Source: Hypsibius dujardini
Lineage: Eukaryota; Tardigrada; Eutardigrada; Parachela; Hypsibiidae
Assembly (NCBI GenBank): GCA_001579985.1
Contig: LRSR01012621.1
Span: 1 to 35,033, forward strand
Reading direction: 5' to 3'
Length of the DNA: 35,033 nucleotides
Part shown: in pieces, positions 10,318-21,300 of the stretch
Layout: the number at the start of each line of letters is the position of its first letter
Position numbering within the stretch: position 1 is the stretch's first letter
Made by a program: the position numbers and the translations under genes
Notes under the pieces: model-generated
The model's database searches: none
What the model was told of the DNA's origin: nothing
Seen by the model: the letters and a program-made list of their open reading frames with translations, nothing else

Positions 10318-13300
10318 TTAGGACATTTCTTTGCAATATTTGGCATTTCTGGCACCCAGAAAGTAAGACTTTCCTGGGCTGAAAGATCTGCTGCATTGTG
10401 AAACAGCCGGGGAACCGGGTAAGGAGGAGCGCCTTTTGTGGTACCTCCTAAAAAAATAAAGATTGCATTCCCAGTAATATAAATTGAAGAGGAAAGAAAG
10501 ACTATACCAGTAGGCAACTGGGCTGTTGCTCATCTGCATGCAAAGCTTGACAGGAAATGAGGAAAAGTCAACATTAGTGACGAAATCCATCTTGCCTTTG
10601 ATGCGCTCAGCGATGTTCTGGATGAATGGAGAATCAGCTGCAGGATGACCCAACTTGGTCACGATTTCCGTCGCAATAGCAGCTCTGTCAATTAAAAACC
10701 CATTTTATACTAGTTATTTATGCAAGTACTGAATAATGCTACGTTCCTAGTCCGTGTCAGATTGCCAGAAAGCCACTTGAAATTGGTAAACTCCGCCCCA
10801 TTTGCCAGAACTACTATGAACATCTTTCTAACAATGTCAAGAAGGATTCTCCAGATCAGTGGTATTTTGAGGCGTGGTCTGGCAAGAATTGTCTAACATG
10901 CCAGAGCAAAGGATCTGACATTTTTTGGTCTGGCATCTGACACGGACTATGAACGTAGCATAAGGCTCAACGGAAATCGTACCGGTTTCTAACTAGGGAG
11001 TTAAAGGTTCGTCCCCATAAGCTAACTTGGACAAAGCCACTGATGTCAAGCGAAAGAGCAGTCAAGACATCCGTCCGCACAGGAATCCCACTGTGCAGTG
11101 GATCATTCACTTTTGCATCCAATGTTAGTAGATTGAACTGGAGGAGAATTTAATTGCAAATTGGCTCCAAAAAACAGTCTTATTATGACTAGGCCATACC
11201 TGCAATTCCGCAACGGGATCAGAGCCTCCAGCCGACAGTGCAAGGGACATGAGCTCGCTGAATCCGTTAAAAAAGACAACACTGGGCAAAGAGACATCGA
11301 GAAGCTCAAGTGCCAATCCTGCAGTGGCCGTCTCCGAAGCGTCACTTTCCTCCGTCGCACCCATGAAGGAGCCAAGGCCGCGGCTGAACAATCCAAACTG
11401 CCAATGGAGTCGGGGATGAATAAAAATTATTGTAGCTACAAGGCCAGTACCCAATTACCGTTACGATAGGTAAGGTGGAGTCTTTATCATTCAAGCTAAC
11501 ACCAACTGTGCTTGTCTTCATCGATCCACCGGAAAATTCCATAGCGAGACTGTAAGTGGAGTTGAGAAGCCCTGTCCTCAAAAGAGAACCTTCAAAGGCC
11601 ACAGACTGACCAGTGACGCCGAGTTGTGCGTATGTACTGTCCTTGCTTCTCTCATACGCTAGACTGAATGCGTCTCTGCACAAAAACTATAGTCACTTTG
11701 CGCCGTATTACGAGTAGTATTAACTAGAACAAAGTTTCAGATGACCACTGGTTCAGAACACCAGACACTTCTTTTCTTACCTTAGCATATTCGGCTGGAT
11801 AATATTGCCATTGTTTTGTAGAGCGGTCATGACGTACGTGCGTAGTTCATCTGTCTGCAGGTTGGGAATATGCTCGATTATTCTAGCGAGGTGTGCGATC
11901 TTTCTAACGTCCTTGACACGGGCCAGCATCCGAATCAGCCAGTCTACGGCCGCGATTTTACCGGTCGAGTCAAATGATGCGCTGCTATTCTCATAGACGT
12001 TCCATATAGCGACAACCGTCTATACGAAACAAGAATGTAGATGTTCGCTTATTGCCAGCAAGTATTTTGTTTGAATTGAACACACCTCGTCATAAACGTC
12101 GGAGCCTGGAGCGAAGGGATCCAAACGACGAAGCGCCTTGATGGCAGCAGGTGTCGCTCTACCACCTCTCAGGACATGTTCCAGAATTTGAGTCCTTGTC
12201 TCTCGACACCCGAGATTGCCTATGGCACGAAGCCACATCACAGAGCAATCAGCAATGACACCAGAGTCGGTTCCTTTCTGGCAATTCTCTAGTTTTCGTA
12301 GCATTTCCCGCCCAATTAGATTGTCGAGTTCCTTAAAAAAGCAGGCTTGGGAGAGTAGAGATGATATTTTTCAAATACAGTAGCGTCGCATTAATTACCT
12401 TTCCAGCAGCATCTTCAGGTGCATTCCGCCGCAAGGTGAATGTGAGAGCCCCCAATGATAAAGCAAGTGTCTCTTCCAAGGCCAAATCCTTCACCGGCTT
12501 TTCCAAGAGTTCCTGTATAACAATCATCAATCTCTTCCATCTCTATGTGCGGACGATGGTCACAGGACTGTATGATTCTAAGGTGTTGCCTACCAATAAC
12601 TTGCGAATAACATTTGCGTTTGCAGTCTGTGAAAAAGCGGACGCCACAAGGTAACGTCGAAACAACTCCAGATGATAGGGCTTTTGATGATAGTCCAAAA
12701 CCTCAGTTACGGTCTCAAGGCCAACCATTGATTGGTGTGCGGCGAAGGCGTCAATGAGGAAATTTCTGGAACCAATAAATGCACATATGCACGGCTTAAA
12801 TGCTCTAGGTTAGGTAGGACGATCGGAACATCAAGGCCACACGCTCGTTATATGCTTACACGGAAGATTTTTGTTTCTTCTTCAGCTTGAGAGTTTCGTG
12901 TAGAGCAGCCATTAGCTCGGATTTTGTGGACATTTTGACAGCCGTACAAATACGGAGGAATGCTCGACTCGCTTCGGGCGTTGCGGCCTTATTCTTTAGT
13001 GTAAATTTGCGGAGGCTTTTCAGTTCTGCGGCCAGCTAGAAACAACAACAAATACTCAATTACAACAATCCGGTTCGTTTTCGCGCTCCAAAAAAGTCAC
13101 AAACGACCAATTACCAAGCCTGCCGATGCAAATTCGTTGGTAGTAGTTTCAACCTTAAAAATACCGGTGTCGTCCTTGAATTGGCGCCTAATTAAGGTAA
13201 GGGTATCATCGAAGTTTTTTCCTCGCAGGGCCAGCACCGCCGCATCAGTCGTGAGCCTTTCCGTTTCCTTCAGAAGAATCTCTGATTTGATGCGGTGGAC

Positions 13301-14200
13301 AGCTGTTTCCGTCCATGGTAGAAAAAGCTGTCTCGATTCAACCATCCGGAAGCTGTTCCATGAATTTTCTCTGCCGGTTAAAAGACAATCTTTCTCTGTC
13401 GATTGCCCAAACTTTTCATCCGGTCGCAACATCAACAGGCGGCTATGGCCTTGACCATAATCGATGTTATCTTTCAGATCGCCTAGCACTCCACAGTGGT
13501 TCACCTTCCAATGTCCCGTTGAAGCAGTAGACTCACTCTCCTACGGGGAACAATGAAGAAGCGAAACGTAGTTAAGCCGTTCCTTAATTCAACTTTAAGA
13601 AACCTCTGACCTACCTCATGGATGTGACGATAGATACTGCCGAGTGACCGAGACAAGGCGCGCTTGAGCTGGGCTGATTCGTCTGTTTCCGAATTAAGAA
13701 AGAACGTGTCTGTTTGGAGTCGCCCGTCGGAAGTGATGTGTACGCGATAGATGAAAGGTAAATCGTTCAGCCCGTCAGAGGTTCTTTGCACATCGAATGG
13801 CTGGGCACAATTCAAAGAAGGATTATCATTTTATTCAACCTTATATCAGTTTTGACATCAGTCGTATATGTACCATACCTTGATATGGAAGAGGGAGTCG
13901 AATTGACTTTCGGGAGATCTCCACACAGTCGAGACTCGCAACCCGGCAGAGAGAGCATGTTGCGCCAAAGCCGATAATGGAGCCGTGTGATTTGCAGGGT
14001 CCTCCAATGTGTACCGTACCTTGTAGTCATACTGCAATGTTTTGCCTAGGAGGTCCTCCATCCTAGCATCTCCTGCAACGCCATTTAGTTTTTTAATTGT
14101 TTATCGGTTAGAGAATTGTGGTCTATACGGCCTCACCAGAAACCAAGGATTTCCACGTCCCAGCTAGGAGAAGCAGAGGATAACACCACACAGCATACAT
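10318..14200 (-). CDS. MTTP: Microsomal triglyceride transfer protein, large subunit
   Basis: MTTP works in the ER lumen, with protein disulfide isomerase as partner, moving triglyceride and phospholipid onto nascent lipoproteins. Fourteen minus-strand exons join in frame to 897 residues (human about 894): 14137-14200, 13879-14072, 13615-13800, 13115-13540, 12860-13035, 12594-12765, 12399-12512, 12086-12331, 11781-12019, 11459-11675, 11200-11397, 10983-11137, 10508-10684, 10318-10447. Exon 1 encodes a signal peptide (MYAVWCYPLLLLAGTW). Next come the N-terminal beta-barrel, the helical domain (exons 5-9, for example TPEASRAFLRICTAVKMSTK) and the lipid-binding C-terminal domain with VVFFNGFSELMSLALSAGG, the MTTP hallmark, then ALSLDISGFVQVSLW and FPVKLCMQM. 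The length, the FFNG block and the end YFLGARNAKYCKE separate it from vitellogenin or apolipophorin, which share the fold but are much longer. Confidence 0.95.
10736..10961. mobile_element. MITE inside an MTTP intron
   Basis: ATGCTACGTTCCTAGTCCGT at 10736 is repeated inverted at 10937-10961, with one mismatch over 25 bases. Inside, TCTGGCA/TGCCAGA motifs recur several times. The 226-base unit fills most of the intron between MTTP exons 12 and 13 (10685-10982), making it the longest intron in the 3' half of the gene. No coding capacity is seen and the superfamily is uncertain. Confidence 0.75.
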
Positions 14201-14766
14201 TCCCTAGTCTATCTAAATATAAGTATTTAGTAAAAATATGCTCTAATAATTTGCCATTGAAAACATTTCCTCTGGACTCGATCCCAACTTGCCACCATCA
14301 TGATGTGCTAACGTTCACGAGTGTCTGATGTGTCTTTGGTTATCAGCTGTGGCGCATCTTTCCTATAACTCACTTCAATGCCGGGCGGTGAACGAACTTT
14401 TTTTGTTTCCGGGGGCGACTTTGGCCCTTCTGTCTGTCTTGAAGCAACATCGGTACGTCATATACTGTACTCGTACTGCGGTTATTTGCCTGCACTCCAC
14501 AGCTAGCATAGTAAAAGCTTTTATGAGTGAGACGACCAAGGGGGCAGTGGCCGACTCACTTGCTAATTCGGCTGGTATCTCAAATTTGTCAAATAACACT
14601 CCGGTGAAAAATTAAGAGGGAGAGCCTCAAGAGATGATAGATTGGTCACATGCAGTGCCATCTGACGGTGACGGTGAGGTGAGGCATTGGTAGTCCATCT
14701 AGATCTAGACACATACACTGTACACGGCATACACTGTAGCACCAGCAATTAATTAAGGAAGGAATA

Positions 14767-14878
14767 CACATGTGGCAACAATCCGAACAAACAACTTGTC
14801 CGGACCAAATTCGAGCCACCTGATTTGGCTGGCGTCGTGCCTCGAATTCATTCCGTACAAAATTGCTGTCACATGTGT
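14767..14878. mobile_element. Small inverted-repeat element, second copy
   Basis: Bounded by ACACATGTGGCAACAAT and, inverted, ACACATGTGACAGCAAT. The interior shares GTCCGGACCAAATTCGAG and AGCCACC segments with 2006-2150. Two dispersed copies of a 110-150-base unit fit a MITE family of low copy in this window. Confidence 0.5.
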
Positions 14879-15010
14879 AAGACTGGGGAAACGGCAAGCC
14901 ACAGGACGAGAGGCAGAGCAGAGCCTCTACCTCTGCCACTAATCTCTGAGTCTGACCACTGTCCAGACACAGGTCCGTTCACACCGTAACAAAGAGGGGA
15001 ATGTCGTGCT

Positions 15011-15047
15011 GTCTCTCTCTCTCTCTGTCTCTGTCTCTCTCTCTCTG
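15011..15047. repeat. CT microsatellite
   Basis: Imperfect (CT)n interrupted by single Gs, 37 bases, in the MTTP-RGM intergenic region. Pyrimidine tracts of this kind can lie near promoters, but no role is shown. Confidence 0.85.
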
Positions 15048-15428
15048 TTGTTTGGTGCAGAGTGTTAACAAATCAACGGCACACCTGCAAAGTCTGGATT
15101 GACCGACATATTTCCCTCTCTGATTTGCAATTGAACCTTTCCGTGTGGTGTGAGGACAGACTAGCTACCAAGCGGACTGCCAAGTGCGAATCCTCTGTTT
15201 TCTTCTCCCGGACAACTGGCAAAGTTTGAGAAAAACTGGAGTTAAATTGGTTTGGTTTGGTTTGCCAGATATGTGATTATACAGGTTGCAAGAATGCTTT
15301 CGTACCACTATGCACCACTGGAATGGAGTCATTATTTATCTGCTTGTCATCCTTGAAATCATCATCAGCCTGAAAACATTCATTTGTAATTCATATTATC
15401 CAGAAGCAGACGGATGGAAGAATGAATA

Positions 15429-17409
15429 ATGTGCCCTCTAATAATCAGGTGTTATCGCTGGAGTTTATTCTGCCTGCTTCTCGTACTGGTGCTTATTAAA
15501 CCGACTTGCGAAGGTATACTTGAAGACGAGTGCTGAATAGAATGAATGTTAAATACATATGCAGTCGTTCGCAGTTACAGTCACTATCTTTCTTTAAATA
15601 AATGTTATCTATTTTTATTGTAGGGGCTTGTCAGTGGGATCATTGTTCCAGGGATTTCGAAGTAGCTTCTGCGAGATCTGACCAGGAGGAGGGTACCGAC
15701 CCTTGGATGCTTTGTCGAGCACTTCAGACGCACATAATTTGCTTAAGAAGCCTGTCCAAGCCATGTCGAGGTATGATTTTTGGAAGGAAAAAGTTTTTGA
15801 AAGGGAAGTGAATGATGTCGTTGTTTCGCTGATCTCGCTGATTTTTCATTGGTCCAATTTAAATAAATAGGCAAGAGCGATTAAAAACAAAAAAAAAACC
15901 CATAAATCATGATAGGATAGGTTTTAACCACATTTTTTTCTACACTTTCTCTCGGCTAATTGTAGGTGTATACGTACATTTGATATGATAAACCTACAGG
16001 TCAAACTATTTTTTTATACTGCATGGAACAGCAAACAAAAAAGATTGGAAATTAAACTGAACCGGCACGTGAGTTCTCCATAACATTGTATCAATCAGCT
16101 CGGCAGGTGCAGCAGCCTTTGTTGACCACTAACAATTGCTAGCTCACATTGCACTCTCATGGATTAGTTAGATTGTGCAGAATTTTAGCATATTTTAGCA
16201 TATCTCATATCCGATTGTACATGATAGGTCGTCCGAAGATGCAACGGGAAATAGGTTCTGGTATTACTGTTCTGGTCCTATCATAGTCGTATCATTGTCA
16301 TCTGCTGCACGGAGTACTACTATAATAATATTGTGTTTTATTTATTCAGGCAACCTGCACTATTATTCCTACGTCAAAGGGGTAACACGGGTGGAGGACA
16401 AGACGAATTGCAGCCATGAATTGGAAACGAATTTATCTACGCGGCAGGATAATAGGACTCACAAACCGCTTTCGACTACGGTGGAACCATTCCTGATACT
16501 TCCGGCCTTTCATGGGTGTTCAACAATTAACTTGACCTCTGACATGAAATACTGCTCTGTCTTTGGAGATCTTCACATCATTACCGGTTCTGGAGTATTC
16601 GAGACCTGCAAAATCGTTGGAGCCTATCCCCTAATTGAGAATCGTTACTTGGCAGGTTAGTATAATATATCGTTGACATCGTCATCGTCTATTTTATCTG
16701 ATTCTCTCGTTCTCGTTTAGTTCAAATCAGCAGTAAAAATATTCGGCGTTCATCGTACTCGGTAACGGTTTCTTCAATATCCCGGGTAACAGTGATTATT
16801 AAGGCCAGCGAGTGTTTGGAAGAACGCAAGACATACGAAGCCAGTCTCGGTCATTTGCCGCAGATTTTCACGGACTACACAACCGAGAGCGAGAATGTGA
16901 AAGTTGTTGAGCGAATTCCTAATCAATTTGTAGAGATACAAATTTTTCACTTACGGACGGTTCTTTTCATTCGACAAATCGGCCAATACTTGTCTGTCTC
17001 AATAAGTCTGCCACAATCCCTAATGGACACAGAAACAATGTATCAGCTTTGCAATGCTGGCTGTCCAGAATCCCAGCTCTTACAACACAAAGAGAGCATG
17101 AAGCAAGTGCCCTTCAGACCTCTCCAACAGGCCCAGCAATGGTGCACTCGCTCCAATTTGACGGGACCATTTTATGCGGCTTGTTTGTTTGATTTTGCGC
17201 TAACTGGCAACTTTGATGCTATATTGATGGCCAAAGAAGCGCAGCAAGACTGGGCGAGACTTGCATCTATTGATATGACAAGGACGCCAGCTTGGGTCAA
17301 CAGATGGGGGTCGGATTTTGCTATAGAATATGTCCGGAACGGAGCTTCATTATCACTCGCTTTCTTTACGGCCGTGTTGTTTTCTATAGCAATGTTCTTG
17401 ACAGCTTGA
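15429..17409 (+). CDS. RGM: Repulsive guidance molecule family protein (GPI-anchored BMP co-receptor)
   Basis: RGM proteins are GPI-anchored cell-surface ligands of neogenin and co-receptors for BMPs. Four exons join in frame to 408 residues: 15429-15513, 15624-15770, 16350-16655, 16721-17409. Exon 1 encodes a signal peptide (CYRWSLFCLLLVLVLIKPTC). Exon 2 holds the Cys-rich N-terminal helical domain ending CLRSLSKPCRG. Exon 3 reads NLHYYSYVKGV and then the von Willebrand D-like core CSVFGDLHIITGSGVFETCK and GAYPLIENRYL. Exon 4 has VEIQIFHLRTVLFIRQIGQY, CNAGCPESQ, FYAACLFDFALTGNF and a hydrophobic C-terminal tail (SLSLAFFTAVLFSIAMFLTA) typical of a GPI signal. Vertebrate RGMs have about 430-450 residues. 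The family's self-cleavage site GDPH is GDLH here, so the acid-labile Asp-Pro bond is absent. No RGD motif is present. Confidence 0.93.
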
Positions 17410-17475
17410 TACTTATTCTTCTTGATATGCTTCTCAGTCCTCAATTGGGTTATCCCTTTTCCGTATATGCTTATC

Positions 17476-17481
17476 AATAAA
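17476..17481 (+). promoter_or_regulatory. Poly(A) signal for RGM
   Basis: AATAAA, 67 bases after the RGM stop codon, a normal spacing for a short 3' UTR. Confidence 0.65.
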
Positions 17482-17950
17482 GTTGCAACCCAAGCTCCGA
17501 GCAAACCAAACAGTTGTATGGTAGACCTGATGGATCGTTGCTCGCAGTGATAGTGATTACATTTATCGCATGACCTAAATGTTGTACACTTATTCGGAAG
17601 AGACGGGATACTAATTGGCAGGAGTAAAAAAAAAACAGAAAACATCTAACATCACAAAACGCAAAAATGCCATTGATTTGCGAGACTTGCTGATGGCCTC
17701 TGAAATGCATTTCTAATTGATCGCGAACAGGAGATTTTTTGGTCAGATTAATGGGATAGCAGCGAGCAAGTTAGTAATGAATGGCACTGTGTACTCTTCA
17801 ACCAACCTGAAGGAACGGTTGCTTGTCTCTGATCAGTTGGGTTAGTACAAAAAAGGGAGCACTTATCACTTTCGAGACGGAACACCACCAGGATATATTT
17901 TCTGCCTCTTGGAGGAGAGCAGTGAATTTTTCCATGTCCTCCAGTTGTAA
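17482..17950. other. Convergent 3' intergenic region
   Basis: Lies between the RGM poly(A) signal and the stop codon of the FRAS/FREM-like gene on the other strand. It should contain the latter's 3' UTR; no canonical AATAAA on the minus strand was found close to the stop. Nothing else was recognised. Confidence 0.4.
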
Positions 17951-18385
17951 TCACACTTCTGTCCCTCCCCGAGTCAAATGGTAGCCTCTTGGGGCGCTGC
18001 GAACCCTCGCGGTCGGTCCAGCCGGTCCTCTTTTACCGGCTGGACCTCTTGGAGTTTGATAAGGTGGTTGCCGGTATCCGGAACTGGACCTCCTCTTCTT
18101 GACCACAACACAGGTAGTAATCATCGCGGCCAATACCAAGACAACCAGCATCGCCACTGATCCACCCACAATTGTGGTCAATGAAAAGATTTGTCCGGAA
18201 GGTGAAGAATCACCAGAATGGTAAGTGAAATCAGAGGATTTAAGTCCGATGTGACGCATGTTGGTACCGTTTCGGTCTTTTCCAGCGCCGGTAGGAAAGA
18301 TGGCGGAGCGCCGATAGCGAGTTGTCTCGTCGGCTGAAGTGATCACATACAGCACCTGGAGGTACCATTGGCGTCCCGGGCCCAA
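17951..18385 (-). other. FRAS/FREM-like gene: last exon, transmembrane helix and PDZ-motif tail
   Basis: The 144 residues encoded end the protein. A 25-29-residue hydrophobic helix (TTIVGGSVAMLVVLVLAAMI, about 18101-18187) is followed by the basic stop-transfer KKRR. The short tail contains four collagen-like Gly-X-Y triplets (GPAGKRGPAGPT) and ends in TEV, a class I PDZ-binding motif. In vertebrates the C-termini of FRAS1 and FREM2 bind the PDZ protein GRIP1, so the motif is probably functional. Confidence 0.85.
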
Positions 18386-21300
18386 CTATGAATGACAGAC
18401 AATGTGGTAGTTACTGGCCTTCGATAAGACTAAATATAGTTTTTGCAGCTTTACCTCATAGAGGGGATCCGTTTTGAACTTGAACCCATCTATCCCAGAC
18501 CTTTTCCTCTTCATACTCCGGTACTTGATACTTTTATCTACGAAATCAGCCTGGAAATCTATGTTGCCGATATTTCTATCCACATGATTGGGATCTGACC
18601 GATCCTACAAATAAAATGGGCATGAGCATGATGACGGACTGCGTGACAATAGACTGCAGTGGAGTGTACAACTTACGAGCAGGAGGAAACGATGTCGCAA
18701 ATTTTTGCTGGGCTGCATGCAACCGTATTGTGGCTCGACCTGGGGCTTCGTCGCGGGTTCATAAGTGGGAGTGTATCCGTTCTTCCCGGAGCACACATAG
18801 AGTCGCTGTATTTCAAGTTTATAGGCATCTTTAAGGTCTTGGACTGGATTCCACATCACACAGCCGTGAATAAGTTCACCTGTGAGGACAAGAGATACTC
18901 GCGTTAATGATATATTGTTGGAAGGAGGCCGACAATTCAAATACACGCCTTTTCCGAAGGTGTCATCTTGCACAGCTTGGGGAGCGCTGGTGACAGGAGG
19001 AGCGTCCGAAATGGGACCGGCAAATTGGTCTTGATGCGACAGTTGGAATTCCGTATTGAGGGAGTAGACAACCGGGAGCGGTCGATTGGCTTGTTGGAAT
19101 GAAATTGGCAAGATGAACTGCTTAGCGGGTCGAGGTTCACAGGAGAGGTCGCTCGCTCCGGTGGAATAATAGTCTGGCTTCGTAGCCATGCACGGGATAA
19201 GCTCGAGGGTGTAGTCGCCCGTGTAGTCGCGGATGTTGAGGTCACTGGTGGCCGTCCACGTTTGAACGGGGTAGTCATACGTTTCCTGCTGATGCTCCAA
19301 ACTCAAAGCGAAGCGCACGGGAAGGCTGGTAGGAGGAATAAGGCGGCTCTCATGGCCAGGCGAGCGGGGATGCGACATGACGAAGGAGCCTAACACATAA
19401 TTCTATTCCAATGACCCATTTAGTATTTCAATCTAACGAGAAGCTCTGGCAGTACCTCGAAATTTGGTTTGTGTCTTGATTGTGATGACTAGGCTGCCAT
19501 TATCGGCTAAGCGAACACGAATGACATTGATTTTGGCGTCGACGTTGTCGTTGGTAGTGCGGACCTGATCATGCCAGAGCGCGGTGTCGTAACTGAAACT
19601 ACAGGCAAATATTAGGCTATTTCATGCCTTACTCCATTAAGCTGTAGCTCACTCCCCTACCTGACGTCCAGGATGGTACGATGATCGATGCTGCCCCAAT
19701 TGCTACTGCCTAAATGCGAGCAAAATCATTTAAATTGTCTGTTAATCCAATTAAGTACTAGGCGAATCTGCTTTTCACCATACCTTTGATGCTTGGCGGT
19801 ACTGCGTAGACATATGTCACATATAGAGGTATGGAAACAGTCACAGCACGTTGACCAAACTGTCCACCGCTCACGGAATTAGGGTTAATAGTGCCGCCGC
19901 AAACATCTACCAAAGTGGTCATGTCATAGTTGGCATCAAACTTCCATTGACATGAGTCCAGATCCAAATGGCGATACAGTTGGACTGTTGTGTTTCCGCG
20001 AACCTGTCATAATTTAATTTGTGTACAGTAACTTTTGCAAGCACCATGCTAGCTAGTCAAGTCTACCCACCGTTGCATCCATCAGGGCTGACCGGGAGGG
20101 ATAGGCTTGGCTTGACTCTGATGCATCGAGGAATCCCTTGATTCGCGGGTCTTGATTAGCGATGAGATTTGAACAGACATGTTGCGAGCGATAGGTGTGG
20201 TCACTCAAAAGCAGTTTCATATTGTGGATGGGAAAGGTTGACACGATGGGCATGATGCCGTCACGATGAGGAATGGTCACTTGAATGTGCACGGTGTTGG
20301 GGAATTGGGACGCCGTTGGCTCATTGTATTGAATAGCGGTGGTGTAGGTCTTCTGATTACCTTTAGTCTCAGGCGTTCGAGGATTGGCTAGAACGAGATG
20401 ATATGTAATATTCATTAGAGGACATGTATCGGTACTATAGCGAGTCTGCCCTTACCACAGACTCCCTCTCTGCTGATTGTGACATCCACGCTGACCGACG
20501 GCTGACTGTTTCCGGAATCCACGGCACATCGGACTACACAGTTGGGAGCAAAGTAAATACTATCGAGAACTTGACTACTGGCTGTTGTGAATGGTGTGTT
20601 ATCGGCGATACAACTGTAGATGCGATTCCCGTCCCGGTCGGCGTCGGTGGCCATCTCCCATCGATAAGACACCTTATTCTGACAGGCCGGAGTTATTTGG
20701 TGGTGAGGATGGCGCCGATCACATGGCTAGTAATATAATAACAAAAAGATCGTGACTTTAGAATGACACTCAAAGAGGAGTGAAGAAAGGGATGCCTTAC
20801 CGTCAAGCAAACAAGAGGATAGCCTGCCGAAGGAGGAACGCTGACGCCAGAGTGAATGTTCTCGTAAAACATGAGTGAAACAACAATTGGAGGCGCTCGA
20901 AGTGCGGGGCGGGGTTCTGGAGTTCGATCTTGAATGCAAACCGTAGCGGACGGGTTAGGGCCTATGTCAGCGTTCACCGGTTGGTCCAGGCACACTGTAA
21001 ATGTCTCCGTTGGCTCTCTCTCGTTGTCGTATAGAATCTCAACAGCGAAACGCTTCTCTGTCTCGCCTGAAACACCGCAATAAAATAAGAATTCAAAAAT
21101 ATTATCGAGTGAATAATGAAACTCACCTGGGCGGAAAGCTACTGTCTGGCTTTTAGGATGATAATCACGTCCGGCAATGGCGTTCGCATCCCTAGTTGTT
21201 ACTCGAACTTCCGACTGGCGGCTTGTATCACCGGTCCGAATGATAGTCAGAATAACCGTTGACATTGTCCCGGGCTGTTGAGGTTCATCAACATCGTAAT

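Larger units (their letters stand above)
14201..15428. promoter_or_regulatory. Divergent intergenic region between MTTP and RGM
   Basis: The start codons of MTTP (minus, 14200) and RGM (plus, 15429) face away from each other across 1,228 bases, so both promoters should lie here. Visible content is a small inverted-repeat element at 14767-14878 and a CT microsatellite at 15011-15047. No clear TATA box could be assigned to either gene, and no convincing gene is seen in the interval. Confidence 0.55.

Noticed and set aside
10314-10447. Alternative last-exon frame of MTTP ending in KKCPN
   Set aside because: The exon 13 donor leaves two bases (TG). The frame that continues gives RYHKRRSS...YFLGARNAKYCKE, which fits the MTTP C-terminal pattern.
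10318-14200. Vitellogenin or apolipophorin
   Set aside because: It shares the lipid-transfer fold but totals 897 residues, ends in the MTTP-type C-terminus and has the FFNGFSELM block. There is no von Willebrand D domain and no long repeat tail.
19986-20004. Upstream acceptor (TTATGACAG) for the exon ending at 19784
   Set aside because: Using it brings a stop codon in frame. The acceptor ACAACAG at 19986 keeps the frame and gives the conserved KLYRHLDLDSCQW.
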